DNA of 64,000 nt from Microbispora hainanensis (GCF_036186745.1 NZ_CP108086.1:5394001-5458000); one strand, 5' to 3'. Positions 35,208 through 44,679 are shown, numbered from the stretch's first letter. Program-made: numbers and translations. The notes: generated by a model not told the origin, from the sequence alone.

Positions 35208-36257
35208 ATGCAAGACATCGTCGATGAGATCTCCCGGCTGCTGGACGCCTCCGTGACCCTGGAGGACCGCTCCTTCAACCTGCTGGCGTACGGCGCGCAG
35301 AGCGGGGACATCGACCGCGTGCGGCAGGAGTCGATCCTGCGCCGCCACGCGTCCGACGAGGTGAGGGCCCACTTCGAGGCGTACGGCATCGCCACCGCGA
35401 CGGGCCCGGTGCGCATCCCCGGGCTGTCCGGCCTGCTCGGCCGCGTGTGCGTGCCGCTGCGGCACGAGGGGGTGACCTACGGCTACCTGTGGGCGCTCGA
35501 ATCCGGGGAGCTCACCGACGAGCGGCTGGCCGAGATCGCGCCGCTGGTCGCTCAGGCGGCCGCGCTGCTGGCCAGGCAGGCCCGCGGCCGGCACGCCCCG
35601 CTGCGCCAGTTCTTCTCGGCCGACCCCGCGGTCCGCGCCACCGCCCGGGTGGACGTCGAGGGACCGGTGACGGCGCTGGCCGTGCGGACGCCCACGGCGG
35701 TCTCCGGGCCGCCGCGCACGCTGCCGCGCGGCGTGCTGGCCGACCCGGACGTGACCGACACGGCCGTGGACGCGCCGCTGCTCGCCGTGCTGGCGCCCGC
35801 CGGGCAGGCCGCGCACGTCGCGCGCCTCCTGCACAAGCTGTACGGCATGGCCGCCGGGATCGGGGGTCCGCGCGACGATCCGGGGGAGGCGTGGCAGAGC
35901 TGGCGGGAGGCGCTGCTGGCGCTGCGGGTGGCCGAGCACGTCGGGCGGCACGCCCCGGTGGCCGACTGGAGCACGCTCGGCGTCTATCGGCTGCTGGCCC
36001 GGCTGTCGCCGCGCGACCTGGCCGATCTCGCCGCCGAGTCGGCCGCCCTCACGCCCGGGATCGCGGCGAGCGTGGAGACCTACCTCGACCACGCCGGGCA
36101 GGTCCAGGAGACGGCTGCGGTGCTGGGCGTGCACCGGCAGACGCTGTACTACCGCCTGGGCAAGGCCGGGCGCCTCACCGGGCTCGACCTCGCCGACGGG
36201 GAGGACCGCCTGCTGCTCCACCTGTCGCTGAAGGCGGCGGCCCTGCTCCCCTCGTGA
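35208..36257 (+). CDS. PucR-type (CdaR-like) regulator of proline catabolism
   Basis: 349 residues from ATG 35208 (MQDIVDEISRLLDAS; an in-frame ATG at 35190 is an alternative, neither with a ribosome-binding site). The middle shows weak sensory-domain homology, and the C-terminal 60 residues are a PucR helix-turn-helix (ETAAVLGVHRQTLYYRL). In Streptomyces a regulator of this type is divergent from the proline genes and activates them. The 84-base divergent gap includes an AT-rich TTTTTCGACAAATGTACA stretch that may be its site. Confidence 0.8.
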   Translation: MQDIVDEISRLLDASVTLEDRSFNLLAYGAQSGDIDRVRQESILRRHASDEVRAHFEAYGIATATGPVRIPGLSGLLGRVCVPLRHEGVTYGYLWALESGELTDERLAEIAPLVAQAAALLARQARGRHAPLRQFFSADPAVRATARVDVEGPVTALAVRTPTAVSGPPRTLPRGVLADPDVTDTAVDAPLLAVLAPAGQAAHVARLLHKLYGMAAGIGGPRDDPGEAWQSWREALLALRVAEHVGRHAPVADWSTLGVYRLLARLSPRDLADLAAESAALTPGIAASVETYLDHAGQVQETAAVLGVHRQTLYYRLGKAGRLTGLDLADGEDRLLLHLSLKAAALLPS

Positions 36258-36260
36258 CGG

Positions 36261-36698
36261 CTATCCGATCCTGGTCATGTTCGACTCGTAGCCCCCGCCG
36301 CCCGGGTAGTTCCATCGTCCGGTCATGGCGTCGCCGTCCGGGGTGAAGGTGCCCCGGAAGTACGCCGGAGACCCCTTCGCGCCGAACCAGATGGTCAGCG
36401 TGTCGCCGTCGAGTTCGTAGACGTAGTCGAGGGTGTCGCCTGAGCTGCTGTAATAGCGGGACTTGATGTCCTCGCTCGGCCCGTCGGCCCCGTATGACCT
36501 CTCCCTGCCGATGATCTCCAGGCCGGTGATCGGCTGACCGTCCTGCTCCAGCCGGATGTCCTGGATGAGGAAGAAGCCCCCCTCCATCCAGCGGTAGGTG
36601 ACCGTGCCCTCCGAGCCGCCGGTCACGCGCCAGGTGCCGACGAGCCGGTTCAGCGCCCGGAGCTGTTCGTCCGGCTGCGTCGTGGTGATGTCCGGCAT
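36261..36698 (-). CDS. DUF1579-like conserved protein
   Basis: 145 residues, likely a lipocalin-type barrel: LNRLVGTWRVTGGSEGTV at the N-terminus (a GxW lipocalin motif), several short strands with alternate aromatic residues, and the end GRWNYPGGGGYESNM. Related proteins often sit next to ECF sigma factors; here it follows the SigG-like gene by 87 bases on the same strand, so it may belong to its regulon. Function unknown. Confidence 0.65.
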   Translation of the reverse strand: MPDITTTQPDEQLRALNRLVGTWRVTGGSEGTVTYRWMEGGFFLIQDIRLEQDGQPITGLEIIGRERSYGADGPSEDIKSRYYSSSGDTLDYVYELDGDTLTIWFGAKGSPAYFRGTFTPDGDAMTGRWNYPGGGGYESNMTRIG

Positions 36699-36785
36699 GG
36701 TGTCTCCCTTCCTTCCGTTCGTGTGATGCCGCTCGTACGACGGCGCGGGCGGGGAAAGGGAATCGGTCCGGACGGAAGAAATAGA

Positions 36786-37850
36786 TCACGACTCGATAAC
36801 GGCGGATTCGATCGAGAGCGGCAGGCCGAACAGCGGCAGCAGCTCGGGGCCGAACGTGGTGATCTCCGTGATGAGGCCGTCCTCGGCGCACAGCACGTCG
36901 ATGTTGACGGCGGCGTAGGAGGTCTCGCCGGGCCGCCGCACGTAGTTCGCCACCGCGGGCTGCCGGTTCACCGCGAGCGGGACGCAGTGCCACTCGCCCC
37001 AGCGCTCCTCGCCCTCCAGCACCGGACGCCACATGTCGAGCACGGCCGCCCGCCCCACGTACACCAGGGCGGCGGGCGGCATGGCCTGCAGGACGTCCTC
37101 GCGCAGCAGCGCCGCCAGCGCCGGCAGGTCGGCGTTCCTGGATGCGGTGACATAGCGCTGCAGCAGGTCGAGCTCCTCGCGGGTGGGCCGGGTGGCCGCG
37201 GCCCAGTCCGCCCGCCGCCTGGGCAGCCGTTCGCGCAGCGTCGCGCGGGCGCGCTGCAACGCGCTCTTGACCGAGGCGACGCTCATCTCCAGCGCCTCGG
37301 CGGTCTCGGTCACCGGCCAGCCGGCGACGTCGCGCAGGATCAGCACGGCCCGCTGCCGCGGCGGGAGGTGCTGGATCGCCGCCAGGAACGCCAGCTCGAC
37401 GGTCTCCCTGGCGATGGCCGCCGCGTCGGGCGCGCCCTCGTCCGGCGCCGCCAGGTCGAGCAGGTCGTCCGGATAGGGCTGGAGCCAGGCGACGTCGGCC
37501 GCGGCCGGACGCCCCGGGCTCTCCGCGACGTCCGCCGCCACCGTCTCGCGGGCGCGGGCCGGGCCGGACAGTGCGTCGAGGCAGGCGTTCGTGGCGATCC
37601 GGTAGAGCCACGCCCGGAACGTCGAGCGTCCCTCGAAGCTCTCCCGCGCCCGCCAGGCCCGCAGCAGCGTCTCCTGCACCATGTCTTCGGCGTCGGTGAA
37701 CGACCCGAGCATCCGGTAGCAGTGCACCCGCAGCTCGTGCTGGTGACGCGCGGCGAGCTCGCCGAAGACGGCCTGGTCGCCCGACCGGACGGCCTCCGCC
37801 ATGGCGTCGGCGGCCGGGGAGTCCCCGGCCGTGACGTGCTGTTCGCTCAC
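36786..37850 (-). CDS. ECF sigma factor of the SigG/TIGR02960 type
   Basis: 354 residues. Region 2 (about 35-100) shows HCYRMLGSFTDAEDMVQETL and RIATNACLDAL; region 4 (150-210) LPPRQRAVLILRDVAGWPVTE and MSVASVKSALQRARATL. A C-terminal SnoaL-like extension (230-354) replaces a separate anti-sigma factor in this group. M. tuberculosis SigG is the best-known relative. No promoter motif for it is recognised in the window. Confidence 0.9.
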   Translation of the reverse strand: MSEQHVTAGDSPAADAMAEAVRSGDQAVFGELAARHQHELRVHCYRMLGSFTDAEDMVQETLLRAWRARESFEGRSTFRAWLYRIATNACLDALSGPARARETVAADVAESPGRPAAADVAWLQPYPDDLLDLAAPDEGAPDAAAIARETVELAFLAAIQHLPPRQRAVLILRDVAGWPVTETAEALEMSVASVKSALQRARATLRERLPRRRADWAAATRPTREELDLLQRYVTASRNADLPALAALLREDVLQAMPPAALVYVGRAAVLDMWRPVLEGEERWGEWHCVPLAVNRQPAVANYVRRPGETSYAAVNIDVLCAEDGLITEITTFGPELLPLFGLPLSIESAVIES

Positions 37851-37893
37851 GCCCGCCCCGCGTCTCCGTCACCCGTACGTGATCAGCCGGAGC

Positions 37894-39276
37894 CTACTGC
37901 GGGGCCCGGTAGACCCGCACCCACTCGACGTACACCGTGCCGCCGGAGGCGTCGTTGCGCAGCACCAGGCCCAGCGGAGACCGGGGGACGTACGGGCCGG
38001 TGTAGTTCCACACCTGCCTGCCGTCCAGCCAGAAGGTCACCCGGCCGGGCAGCCAGTCGACGGTGACCGTGTGCCCCTGGGTGAAGGCGGTCGCCAGCTC
38101 GGCCCGGGCCAGCTCCCGGCCCTGCCGGACGGAGAGCTCCGCGCGCCCGCCCGCGGTCGCCGCCACGCCGATCGCCGCGTCCTCGGCCCCGGCGTCCCCG
38201 GCCCCCGTGCCACGCGTCCCCGGGAACCGCGCGGATCCCGGGACGTCGTCCCGCGAGCCGCCGCGCCGCGAGCCACCGTACTGCGAGCCGTACGCGGAGT
38301 CGCCGTACACGTCGTCGTACACGTCGTCGTACGAGTCGCCGTACGGGTTGTCGTATCGGGCACCGTCGAGGGAGTCGTACGAGGGGTCGTCGTAGCGGGG
38401 TGCCTCGGCGGAGGATCGGCCGGACCGGGAGCCGCCGCGCCGCGCGTTTCCATACTCGGCGGCGTCCGACCGGGGCGACTGCAGCAGCACGGCGGGAAGC
38501 GCCCCCTCGTCGGCCTGCAGGCGGACCTCCCAGCGGCCGTACCGTTGGAGCGCGGCCCCGGAAAGGTCCACGCCGCCGCCGTTCGCGGTGACGCGCAGCG
38601 CCTGCCCGCCGAAGTCCTCGGCCAGGGCCGGCGCGCCCCAGCCGGTCGCGGAGGCGCCGGACGCGGAGGCTCCGGACGCGCGGGGAGCCGGTGTGCCGGA
38701 CGGCGGGCTCGCCGGCGCGCTCGGCGCCTTGCTCTGCGCTGTGCTCGGCGGCGGAGAGGACGCCGGTGCGGCCCCGGGGGTCGCCTGGGCGGCGGCCCGG
38801 GGCACGTCCTCCGGTTCGATGGCGTGAACCACGACCGGCCCGTCCGCGGGGCGAACGGGCTCCGCCAGCCGCATCGGCGGCTCGGTTCCGGTTCCGGCCG
38901 ACGCCCGCGCGCCGGGCGAAAGGCCGGGAGACGGAAGGGGGGACGGGCTGGGGGAGGGACGCGGCGCGACCGCGGGGATGTCGCCGATCTTCTCCGCGAT
39001 CGTGGCGTCGCCGGTCGTGTCCGCGGCCTTCTCGCCCTCCTGCCCGGCGTCCTCGGCGGGTGCGGCGGCCGGGGTGGCGATCTGCGTCGCGCTCAGCCCC
39101 GCCGCGTTCGCGTTGCCCGGCCGCGCGCCGGACGAGTCGGGGGAGGACGCCGATCCCTGTGCGGCGGACTCGTCTCCGGCGGTGAACACCTTCACGGAGT
39201 CCGCGTTCGAACAGGCCGTGGCGGCGGCGATGAGCATCGCCGCCGCCACCGCTAAACCAGGCCCATGACGTGACAT
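37894..39276 (-). CDS. GH16-like lipoprotein with low-complexity insert
   Basis: 460 residues. A lipobox-like LIAAATACSN near residue 20 follows the signal peptide. Residues 25-210 are Pro/Ala/Ser-rich and probably disordered. The C-terminal half is a GH16-type jelly roll (GRWEVRLQADEGALPAVLL, VDWLPGRVTFWLDGRQVW, GLVLRNDASGGTVYVEWVRV), but the catalytic ExDxxE is not seen. At its place lies an Asp/Tyr/Gly-rich insert with repeated YDDVY units. The enzyme is thus probably not catalytic, perhaps a wall- or glycan-binding protein. The start at 39276 has no clear ribosome-binding site. Confidence 0.65.
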   Translation of the reverse strand: MSRHGPGLAVAAAMLIAAATACSNADSVKVFTAGDESAAQGSASSPDSSGARPGNANAAGLSATQIATPAAAPAEDAGQEGEKAADTTGDATIAEKIGDIPAVAPRPSPSPSPLPSPGLSPGARASAGTGTEPPMRLAEPVRPADGPVVVHAIEPEDVPRAAAQATPGAAPASSPPPSTAQSKAPSAPASPPSGTPAPRASGASASGASATGWGAPALAEDFGGQALRVTANGGGVDLSGAALQRYGRWEVRLQADEGALPAVLLQSPRSDAAEYGNARRGGSRSGRSSAEAPRYDDPSYDSLDGARYDNPYGDSYDDVYDDVYGDSAYGSQYGGSRRGGSRDDVPGSARFPGTRGTGAGDAGAEDAAIGVAATAGGRAELSVRQGRELARAELATAFTQGHTVTVDWLPGRVTFWLDGRQVWNYTGPYVPRSPLGLVLRNDASGGTVYVEWVRVYRAPQ

Positions 39277-39341
39277 GAGCCGAGTTAATCACATCATTTC
39301 ACTCAGATAACTGCCTTAATCCGGTAATATCTCTTGCCTTT

Positions 39342-40394
39342 TTACGCGCACGTCTTCTCGTAAACGCGGAGCAGTTCCATGCTGATTCGTTCGACCGAAT
39401 AGCGGGAACGCGCGCGGTCGGCGGCCGCGTAGCCGATGGCCGTGCGCAGGGTGGGGTCGCCGAGCAGGCGGCGGATCCGATGGGCGATCTCCAGCGGGCG
39501 GTCGGGCCGGGTCAGGAAGCCGGTCACGCCGTCCACGACCGAGTCGAGATGCGCGCCGGTGGCCGAGGCGATGACCGGGATGCCGCAGGCCATGGCCTCC
39601 AGCGCGGCCGTGCCCGTGGGGACGGTCGACGGCAGCGACAGCACCAGATCGGCGCTGCGCATGAGCTTGGGCATCGCGGTGTGCGGCACCATGCCGAGCA
39701 TCTCCACGCGGTCGGCCACGCCGTGCTCCGTGGCGAGGGCGCGCAGCCGCTCGACGCTCAGGTCGTCGCCGCCGGCGATCACGAGCTCGGCCTCCGGAAC
39801 GGCACGCAGGGCGTGCACGGCCCAGTCGGCGCCCACGTGCCCCACGTGGAGGAGGCGGGGCCGCTCGCCCCTCGGGAAGGCGGGGCCCTGGCGGCGGAAG
39901 CGCTCGATGTCCACGCCGTGCGGGACGACCGAGATGTTGCGGCGCGGCACGCCCATCCGGATCAGCTCGGACTCCTCGTCGGCGCAGGCGGCGATGACGG
40001 CCCTGGCCCTGCGGCCGATCGCGCACTCCAGCCGCCGTACGGGCGCGGCGCTGCGGCTGTCGTCGTAGTGGCTGTGGAAGGTCTGGGTGACCGGCACGCC
40101 CAGGCCCTCGGACCCGGCGATGGCGGCCAGGCCGCTCGACCACGAGTAGGCGTGGATGATGTCCGGGCGGTGCTCCCGCCACCGGCGCCGCAGGCCGTCG
40201 CTGAAGTCCGGGATGTAGGGGAGGAGGTCGTTTTCCGACAGCTCCATGTCGGGCCCGGCGGGCACGTGCTCGACGCCGTCCCCCTGCACCTTCGAACGGG
40301 TGTAGACGGTGACCCGGTGGCCCCGGCCCAGCTCGCGGGCGATGGCGGGAGTGTCGGGAGTCAGTTCGTGCGCGGAGACGATGGCGATATCCAT
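39342..40394 (-). CDS. Group 1 (GT4-type) glycosyltransferase
   Basis: 350 residues from ATG 40394, with a weak GAGG ribosome-binding site. Two Rossmann halves: the N-terminal acceptor domain has MDIAIVSAHELTPD and HSHYDDSRSAAP; the C-terminal donor domain has VVPHGVDIERF, then SLPSTVPTGTAALEAMACGIPVI (EX7E-type nucleotide-sugar site). It transfers sugar from a nucleotide donor; the acceptor is unknown. It stands alone between the GH16-like lipoprotein and the phosphatase gene. Confidence 0.9.
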   Translation of the reverse strand: MDIAIVSAHELTPDTPAIARELGRGHRVTVYTRSKVQGDGVEHVPAGPDMELSENDLLPYIPDFSDGLRRRWREHRPDIIHAYSWSSGLAAIAGSEGLGVPVTQTFHSHYDDSRSAAPVRRLECAIGRRARAVIAACADEESELIRMGVPRRNISVVPHGVDIERFRRQGPAFPRGERPRLLHVGHVGADWAVHALRAVPEAELVIAGGDDLSVERLRALATEHGVADRVEMLGMVPHTAMPKLMRSADLVLSLPSTVPTGTAALEAMACGIPVIASATGAHLDSVVDGVTGFLTRPDRPLEIAHRIRRLLGDPTLRTAIGYAAADRARSRYSVERISMELLRVYEKTCA

Positions 40395-40698
40395 GGCACA
40401 CCTCAAGACAGGAAGGCGTCTGAAAGGGTGTGCCTGCGTCCTAGGCACGATGTAGATGATGTTTACCTTACTCTGATTCGCGCTAAACGCCTAATCGGGA
40501 AAAATCATGCGCATGTCCGCAGGCCCGGCGCGGCGGCCGGCCCCCTGACGGCAGCCGCCCTTCTCCTGACATATGCCCAGGTAGCCGCCGATCCGACCCT
40601 CACGGACCATCCTCATCGGGCCGCTCGCCGCCATGCGCCGCATCCGCCTCCGCCCGCCCGTCTCGACCGCCCTCTCGGCCCGGCGGGGGAGGATCCCG
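40395..40698. other. 304-base intergenic stretch
   Basis: Between the glycosyltransferase start and the phosphatase stop. An AT-richer segment near 40440-40505 probably carries the glycosyltransferase promoter. No repeat, hairpin or small gene could be supported. Confidence 0.5.
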
Positions 40699-42504
40699 TC
40701 AGCGGGCCCGGCGCAGCGTGAGGACGGTGATCTCGTCGACCGCGTGGGTGCCGCAGAAGGCCCGGTGGTCCTCCTCGATGGCCTTGACGACCGCGCCAGG
40801 GGGCTGCCCGGAGCAGCGGGCGAGCGCCTCGGTGAGCCGCTGCTCGCCGTAGTTGTCCCCGGCCGGGCTCTGCGAGCCCACCAGGCCGTCGCTGTAGAGG
40901 ACGAGCGTCTCCCCGGCCGAGAGCGTGATCTCCTCCGTCGCGGGCACGGAGCCCTCCTCGAAGCCCAGCGGGACACCGCCGCCCTCGGAGAACCGGACGC
41001 CGCCGCCCGGCTGGATCAGCGCCGCGGGATGATGCCCCGCGGAGGCGAGCCGCACCTTTCGGCCCCGTACGAAGCCCGCGGCGGCCATCACGAACATGCC
41101 CGTCTTCTGCACGACGAGGGCATCGCTGACCTTGCGCAGGGCCTGCCCCGGGTCGTCCTCCCACACGCTCAGCACGCGCAGGCCGTTGCGGACCATGGCG
41201 GTCACGGCGGCCGCCTCCTCGCCGCGCCCTGCCGCGCTGCCGATCACGAAGCCCCACCCGTTCTTGACGGTGAACACGTCGTAGAACTCGCCGCCGATGG
41301 CGCGCATGCCGGAGCCGGGATGATAGGCGGCGGCGATCTCGAAGCCGGGGATCTCGGGGAGCGTCCGGGGGAGCACGCCGGTCTGCAGGGTGTCGGCGGC
41401 GTGGGCCCGGCGCTGGAACCCCTGCTGGGCCCGCATCGCGAGGCCGAGATGCAGCCCGATCTCCTCCAGCAGACCCAGGTCGGCGAGGCCGAACGGCGGG
41501 CGGTCGCGCAGCCGCACCAGCGTGAGCACGCCGCGTGCCTCGCCGTCGGCGCGGATCGGCACGCTGAGCAGCGAGCCCGCGCGCATCGCCTGGAGCACGT
41601 CGCCGCCGAGCAGGGAGTCGTCGGTCAGCATCTCGTGGACGACGCCGCTCTGCGTGGTCATCACCTGCTCCACGACCGGCGCGAGCGCGGGCGGAGCCTC
41701 CTCGACGGCCCGCTGCAGCCGCCCGACCGGCTGGTCGCTCGGCCCGATGACGACCGTGCGCACCAGGCCGCCGTCCCTGGCGACGTCCGCGATCACCCAG
41801 TCGGCCGTCTCCGCCGCGAGCAGGCGGGCCGCCCGCAGCAGGGCGACGGGCTCGCGCAGGCTCTCCTCGTCGAGCAGCAGCGTGGTCAGCCGCGACAGCA
41901 GCTCGTGCCGCCTGGCCGCCGCCAGCACGGCCGCGTCGTCGGGCACGCCTCCCTGTACGGCGGGCTCGGGCAGCTGGACCTCGGTGGGCAGCACGACCCC
42001 GGCGATCATCTCCTGCGGCTCGCCCGGCATGTGCAGGCGGCTCAGCACCAGCCGTACGGTGTGGGCGCGGCCCTGGTGGGCCAGCCGGGTCAGGAACGAG
42101 GCGCTGTCGTCGCCGTGGAGGACGGCGGCGAAACGCTGCCGGAACGCCGCGCGGGCGGTCACGTCGACGAGCAGGGGGAACGCGCGGCCGATCAGATAGC
42201 CGGCGGGGCTGCCGAGCAGGCGCGTGGTCTCGTTGTTGATGCGGCGCACCGTGCCGCCCGTGTCCATGATGACCACGGGGATCGGCAGCGCCCGGAACAC
42301 CTGGCGCAGCAGCTTCTGCTCGCGCTGACCGCCGCCGTCCCTGCGCCTGCGGCTGCGCGCCAGCTCGCTCAGGGCCTTGCGGACCAGTTCCTCGGCGGCG
42401 TCCAGCTCTCGTAGCATCGCGCCCGGGTCAGGATCTTCCCGTAGGGTGGCGATGCGGTCGGCGAGCCCGCTCAACGCGCGCTCGAGCTCGGCGGTGTCGG
42501 GCAA
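40699..42504 (-). CDS. PAS-GAF-SpoIIE-type serine phosphatase, possibly inactive
   Basis: 601 residues. A helical N-terminus (1-60) is followed by a PAS domain (about 65-160; VFRALPIPVVIMDTGGTVRRIN), a GAF domain (200-370) and a PP2C-like SpoIIE domain (390-600). SpoIIE phosphatases dephosphorylate STAS anti-anti-sigma proteins and so free sigma factors. Here the usual acidic metal positions GGD, GDV and DDI read GGE, GSA and DEI, so activity may be weakened or lost. Lies in the SigF locus with the GAF-ANTAR gene divergent from it. Confidence 0.85.
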   Translation of the reverse strand: MPDTAELERALSGLADRIATLREDPDPGAMLRELDAAEELVRKALSELARSRRRRDGGGQREQKLLRQVFRALPIPVVIMDTGGTVRRINNETTRLLGSPAGYLIGRAFPLLVDVTARAAFRQRFAAVLHGDDSASFLTRLAHQGRAHTVRLVLSRLHMPGEPQEMIAGVVLPTEVQLPEPAVQGGVPDDAAVLAAARRHELLSRLTTLLLDEESLREPVALLRAARLLAAETADWVIADVARDGGLVRTVVIGPSDQPVGRLQRAVEEAPPALAPVVEQVMTTQSGVVHEMLTDDSLLGGDVLQAMRAGSLLSVPIRADGEARGVLTLVRLRDRPPFGLADLGLLEEIGLHLGLAMRAQQGFQRRAHAADTLQTGVLPRTLPEIPGFEIAAAYHPGSGMRAIGGEFYDVFTVKNGWGFVIGSAAGRGEEAAAVTAMVRNGLRVLSVWEDDPGQALRKVSDALVVQKTGMFVMAAAGFVRGRKVRLASAGHHPAALIQPGGGVRFSEGGGVPLGFEEGSVPATEEITLSAGETLVLYSDGLVGSQSPAGDNYGEQRLTEALARCSGQPPGAVVKAIEEDHRAFCGTHAVDEITVLTLRRAR

Positions 42505-42601
42505 GCTGCCCCCCTCTCTCGACGTAGACGCTACGCCAAACCCCAGGTCTAATCGATCCAGCCTGGATTAACCCGAAAACTATGGGAATGGTCTTTCTAC
42601 C

Positions 42602-43312
42602 ATGGAGACGACATCCATTCTCGCGCGTGACCTCGCGGCTTTGGGCCGCGTGACAGAGGGCACGTCGGCCGAGAGCGTTCTGCGTGGCATCACCGAGGCG
42701 GTCGCCCGGGGCGTCCCCGGCTGCGCGGGCGGCACCGCCGAGCTGTGGATGGAGGGGCGGGTGCTGCTGGCCGCCTCCCACAGCGAGCTCACCCTGCTCA
42801 TCGACCGCGAACGCGACCTGCGCGAGGGCCCGTCGCGGGAGGCGCTGTCCACCGGGCGGCCGATGACGATCCCCGACGTCATGCGCGAGACCCGATGGTC
42901 CCGCTACGCCGCCACCGCCGTACGGCACGGGGTGCGCTCGGTGCTCGTCGTGCCGATCGCCGTGGAAGGCGCCGTCGTGATCATCGGCCTGTACGGCGTG
43001 CGCCCCGGCGTGTTCAGCTCCGGCGGCCCGCTCATGGCCCTGCTGCGCGAGCAGGTCACCGTGGCGCTGGCCAACATCTGGGAGTTCGACGACGTCCTGA
43101 CCGGCGCGGCGCAGATGCAGGAGGCGCTGGCCGGCCGGTCGGTGATCGACCAGGCCAAGGGCATCATCATGTCGAAGAGCGGCTGCTCGGCCGAGGAGGC
43201 GTTCGACGAGCTCAGACGGGTGTCGCAGCACCACCAGGTCAAGGTGGCCGACCTGGCCAGGCTCCTGGTGACCGAGCACCAGCAGAAGCACGGGGGAGCC
43301 GCCCCGGACTGA
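42602..43312 (+). CDS. GAF-ANTAR RNA-binding response protein
   Basis: 236 residues. A GAF domain (residues 20-155) precedes a C-terminal ANTAR domain (175-230) with the Ala/Arg pattern LAGRSVIDQAKGIIMSKSGC and EEAFDELRRVSQ. ANTAR domains bind double hairpins in nascent RNA and prevent termination. No phosphate-receiver domain is present, so the GAF domain is the sensor. It is divergent from the phosphatase gene across 97 bases and convergent with the STAS gene. Confidence 0.9.
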   Translation: METTSILARDLAALGRVTEGTSAESVLRGITEAVARGVPGCAGGTAELWMEGRVLLAASHSELTLLIDRERDLREGPSREALSTGRPMTIPDVMRETRWSRYAATAVRHGVRSVLVVPIAVEGAVVIIGLYGVRPGVFSSGGPLMALLREQVTVALANIWEFDDVLTGAAQMQEALAGRSVIDQAKGIIMSKSGCSAEEAFDELRRVSQHHQVKVADLARLLVTEHQQKHGGAAPD

Positions 43313-43358
43313 GCGGAGCCGTACGCGCCGGCGGGCACGTGGCGGCCGGCGGGCGGGC

Positions 43359-43715
43359 TCAGGCGGCGAACGCGGCGAGGGCCTCGTCGAGGGTGTCGAA
43401 CAGGGGAAGCCGCTCCGACAGGCCGGTCACCCACATCACCTTGGAGTTCGGGTATTGCACGGAGATCAGCGCGAAGTTGCCGCCGGCCGTGGTCGAGCGC
43501 TGCCAGTGGTGCACGATCAGGCCCAGCGCGCGCGAGTCCATGAACGTCACGCCGCCCAGGTCGAGCACCATGCCGGGGCCGTGGTCGTCGGCCGCGGCGT
43601 CCAGGTAGTCCGAGAACTGCTCACGAGTCGTGGCGTCGAGGACGCCGTTCACATGGATCACCACGATGTCCCCCGCCATGCTGGACGTCAGGGACAGCAG
43701 CCCGTTGTCAGACAC
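43359..43715 (-). CDS. STAS-domain anti-anti-sigma factor
   Basis: 118 residues. Start at GTG 43715, chosen because AGAGGAGG lies 6 bases upstream; the in-frame ATG at 43739 has no such site. STAS fold with GDIVVIHVNGVLDATTRE and the phosphorylatable serine in VTFMDSRALGLIV. Unphosphorylated, it would bind the RsbW-type kinase at 44839-45255 and free SigF. It lies head-to-head with the sigF gene, a typical partner-switching arrangement. Confidence 0.85.
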   Translation of the reverse strand: MSDNGLLSLTSSMAGDIVVIHVNGVLDATTREQFSDYLDAAADDHGPGMVLDLGGVTFMDSRALGLIVHHWQRSTTAGGNFALISVQYPNSKVMWVTGLSERLPLFDTLDEALAAFAA

Positions 43716-43899
43716 CTCGCGCCTCCTCTGCGGCAACATTACTGGTGCCGAGGGGGTGGTGATACTCCCGATTTTCCGGCAATATACTGATGCAGAGGTC
43801 CAGCAGAGGGCCTCGTCTCGATACTGTAGCGAGGCGTGCCTTCTGCGTGGTCAACCCAGGCGTAGGCGCCCTCGCGAGAAATACGAGGGGACTGCGCAG

Positions 43900-44679
43900 A
43901 TGGCTGCCGAGGTCCGTGCAGAGACCGCCAGCAATCCGACCGCCGAAGAGCTCCTGGCCGAACTGGTCATGGACGGTCTGTCCGAGGAGCGGCGGGAACG
44001 CCTCCGCGAGAAGATCGTCGAAATGCACCGTCCGATGGCGAGGGACATCGCCCGGCGGTACCTCAACCGCGGCGAGCCCATGGAGGACCTCCTCCAGGCC
44101 GCGTACGTCGGCCTCATGAAGGCCATCAACGGCTTCGACCCCACCCTCGGCCACAGCTTCCGCGGGTACGCCATGGTCACCATGACGGGCGAGGTCAAGC
44201 GGCACTTCCGCGACCGCACCTGGGCCGTCCGGGTGCCCCGCCTCTACCAGGAGCGCCGGGCCGAGCTCAACCGGCACGTCGCCGACATGACCCAGGAGCT
44301 GGGCCGGTTCCCCACCGTCGCCGAGCTCGCCAAGAAGATGGGGCTGTCCGAGGAGGACATGCTCCTCACCATGGACGCCTCCGCGGCGTACAGCACGCTC
44401 TCCCTCGACGCGCCGATCGGCGCGGACGACGACGCCGCCGCGCTCGGCGACGTGATCCCCGAAGAGGACGACGCGCTCGACACCCTCGTGGACAGCGAGG
44501 CGCTGAAGCCGCTCATCGACCTTCTCCCCGAGCGGGAGAAGAACATCCTCCTGCTGCGCTTCTACGGCAACATGACGCAGGCCGAGATCGCGGCTGAGTT
44601 CGGCATATCGCAGATGCACGTCTCACGGATCCTCCGCAAGACCCTCGACCAGCTCCGGGCGGAGCTCGTCGCGGGATGA
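43900..44679 (+). CDS. sigF: SigB/SigF-type alternative sigma factor
   Basis: 259 residues from ATG 43900. Region 2 shows EPMEDLLQAAYVGLMKAI and HSFRGYAMVTMTGEVKRHFR, region 3 RHVADMTQELGRFPTVAEL, and region 4 LLPEREKNILLLRFYGNMTQ with the recognition helix ISQMHVSRILRKTL. This group controls general-stress, osmotic and spore-development genes in actinobacteria. Its STAS antagonist and RsbW-type kinase are adjacent. TATACT at 43783-43788 may be a -10 of an upstream promoter. It ends with a hairpin at 44707-44769. Confidence 0.9.
   Translation: MAAEVRAETASNPTAEELLAELVMDGLSEERRERLREKIVEMHRPMARDIARRYLNRGEPMEDLLQAAYVGLMKAINGFDPTLGHSFRGYAMVTMTGEVKRHFRDRTWAVRVPRLYQERRAELNRHVADMTQELGRFPTVAELAKKMGLSEEDMLLTMDASAAYSTLSLDAPIGADDDAAALGDVIPEEDDALDTLVDSEALKPLIDLLPEREKNILLLRFYGNMTQAEIAAEFGISQMHVSRILRKTLDQLRAELVAG

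Noticed and set aside
36723-38066. 447-codon plus-strand frame opposite the ECF sigma factor
   Set aside because: The minus strand encodes a full sigma factor with conserved motifs; the plus frame is composition shadow.
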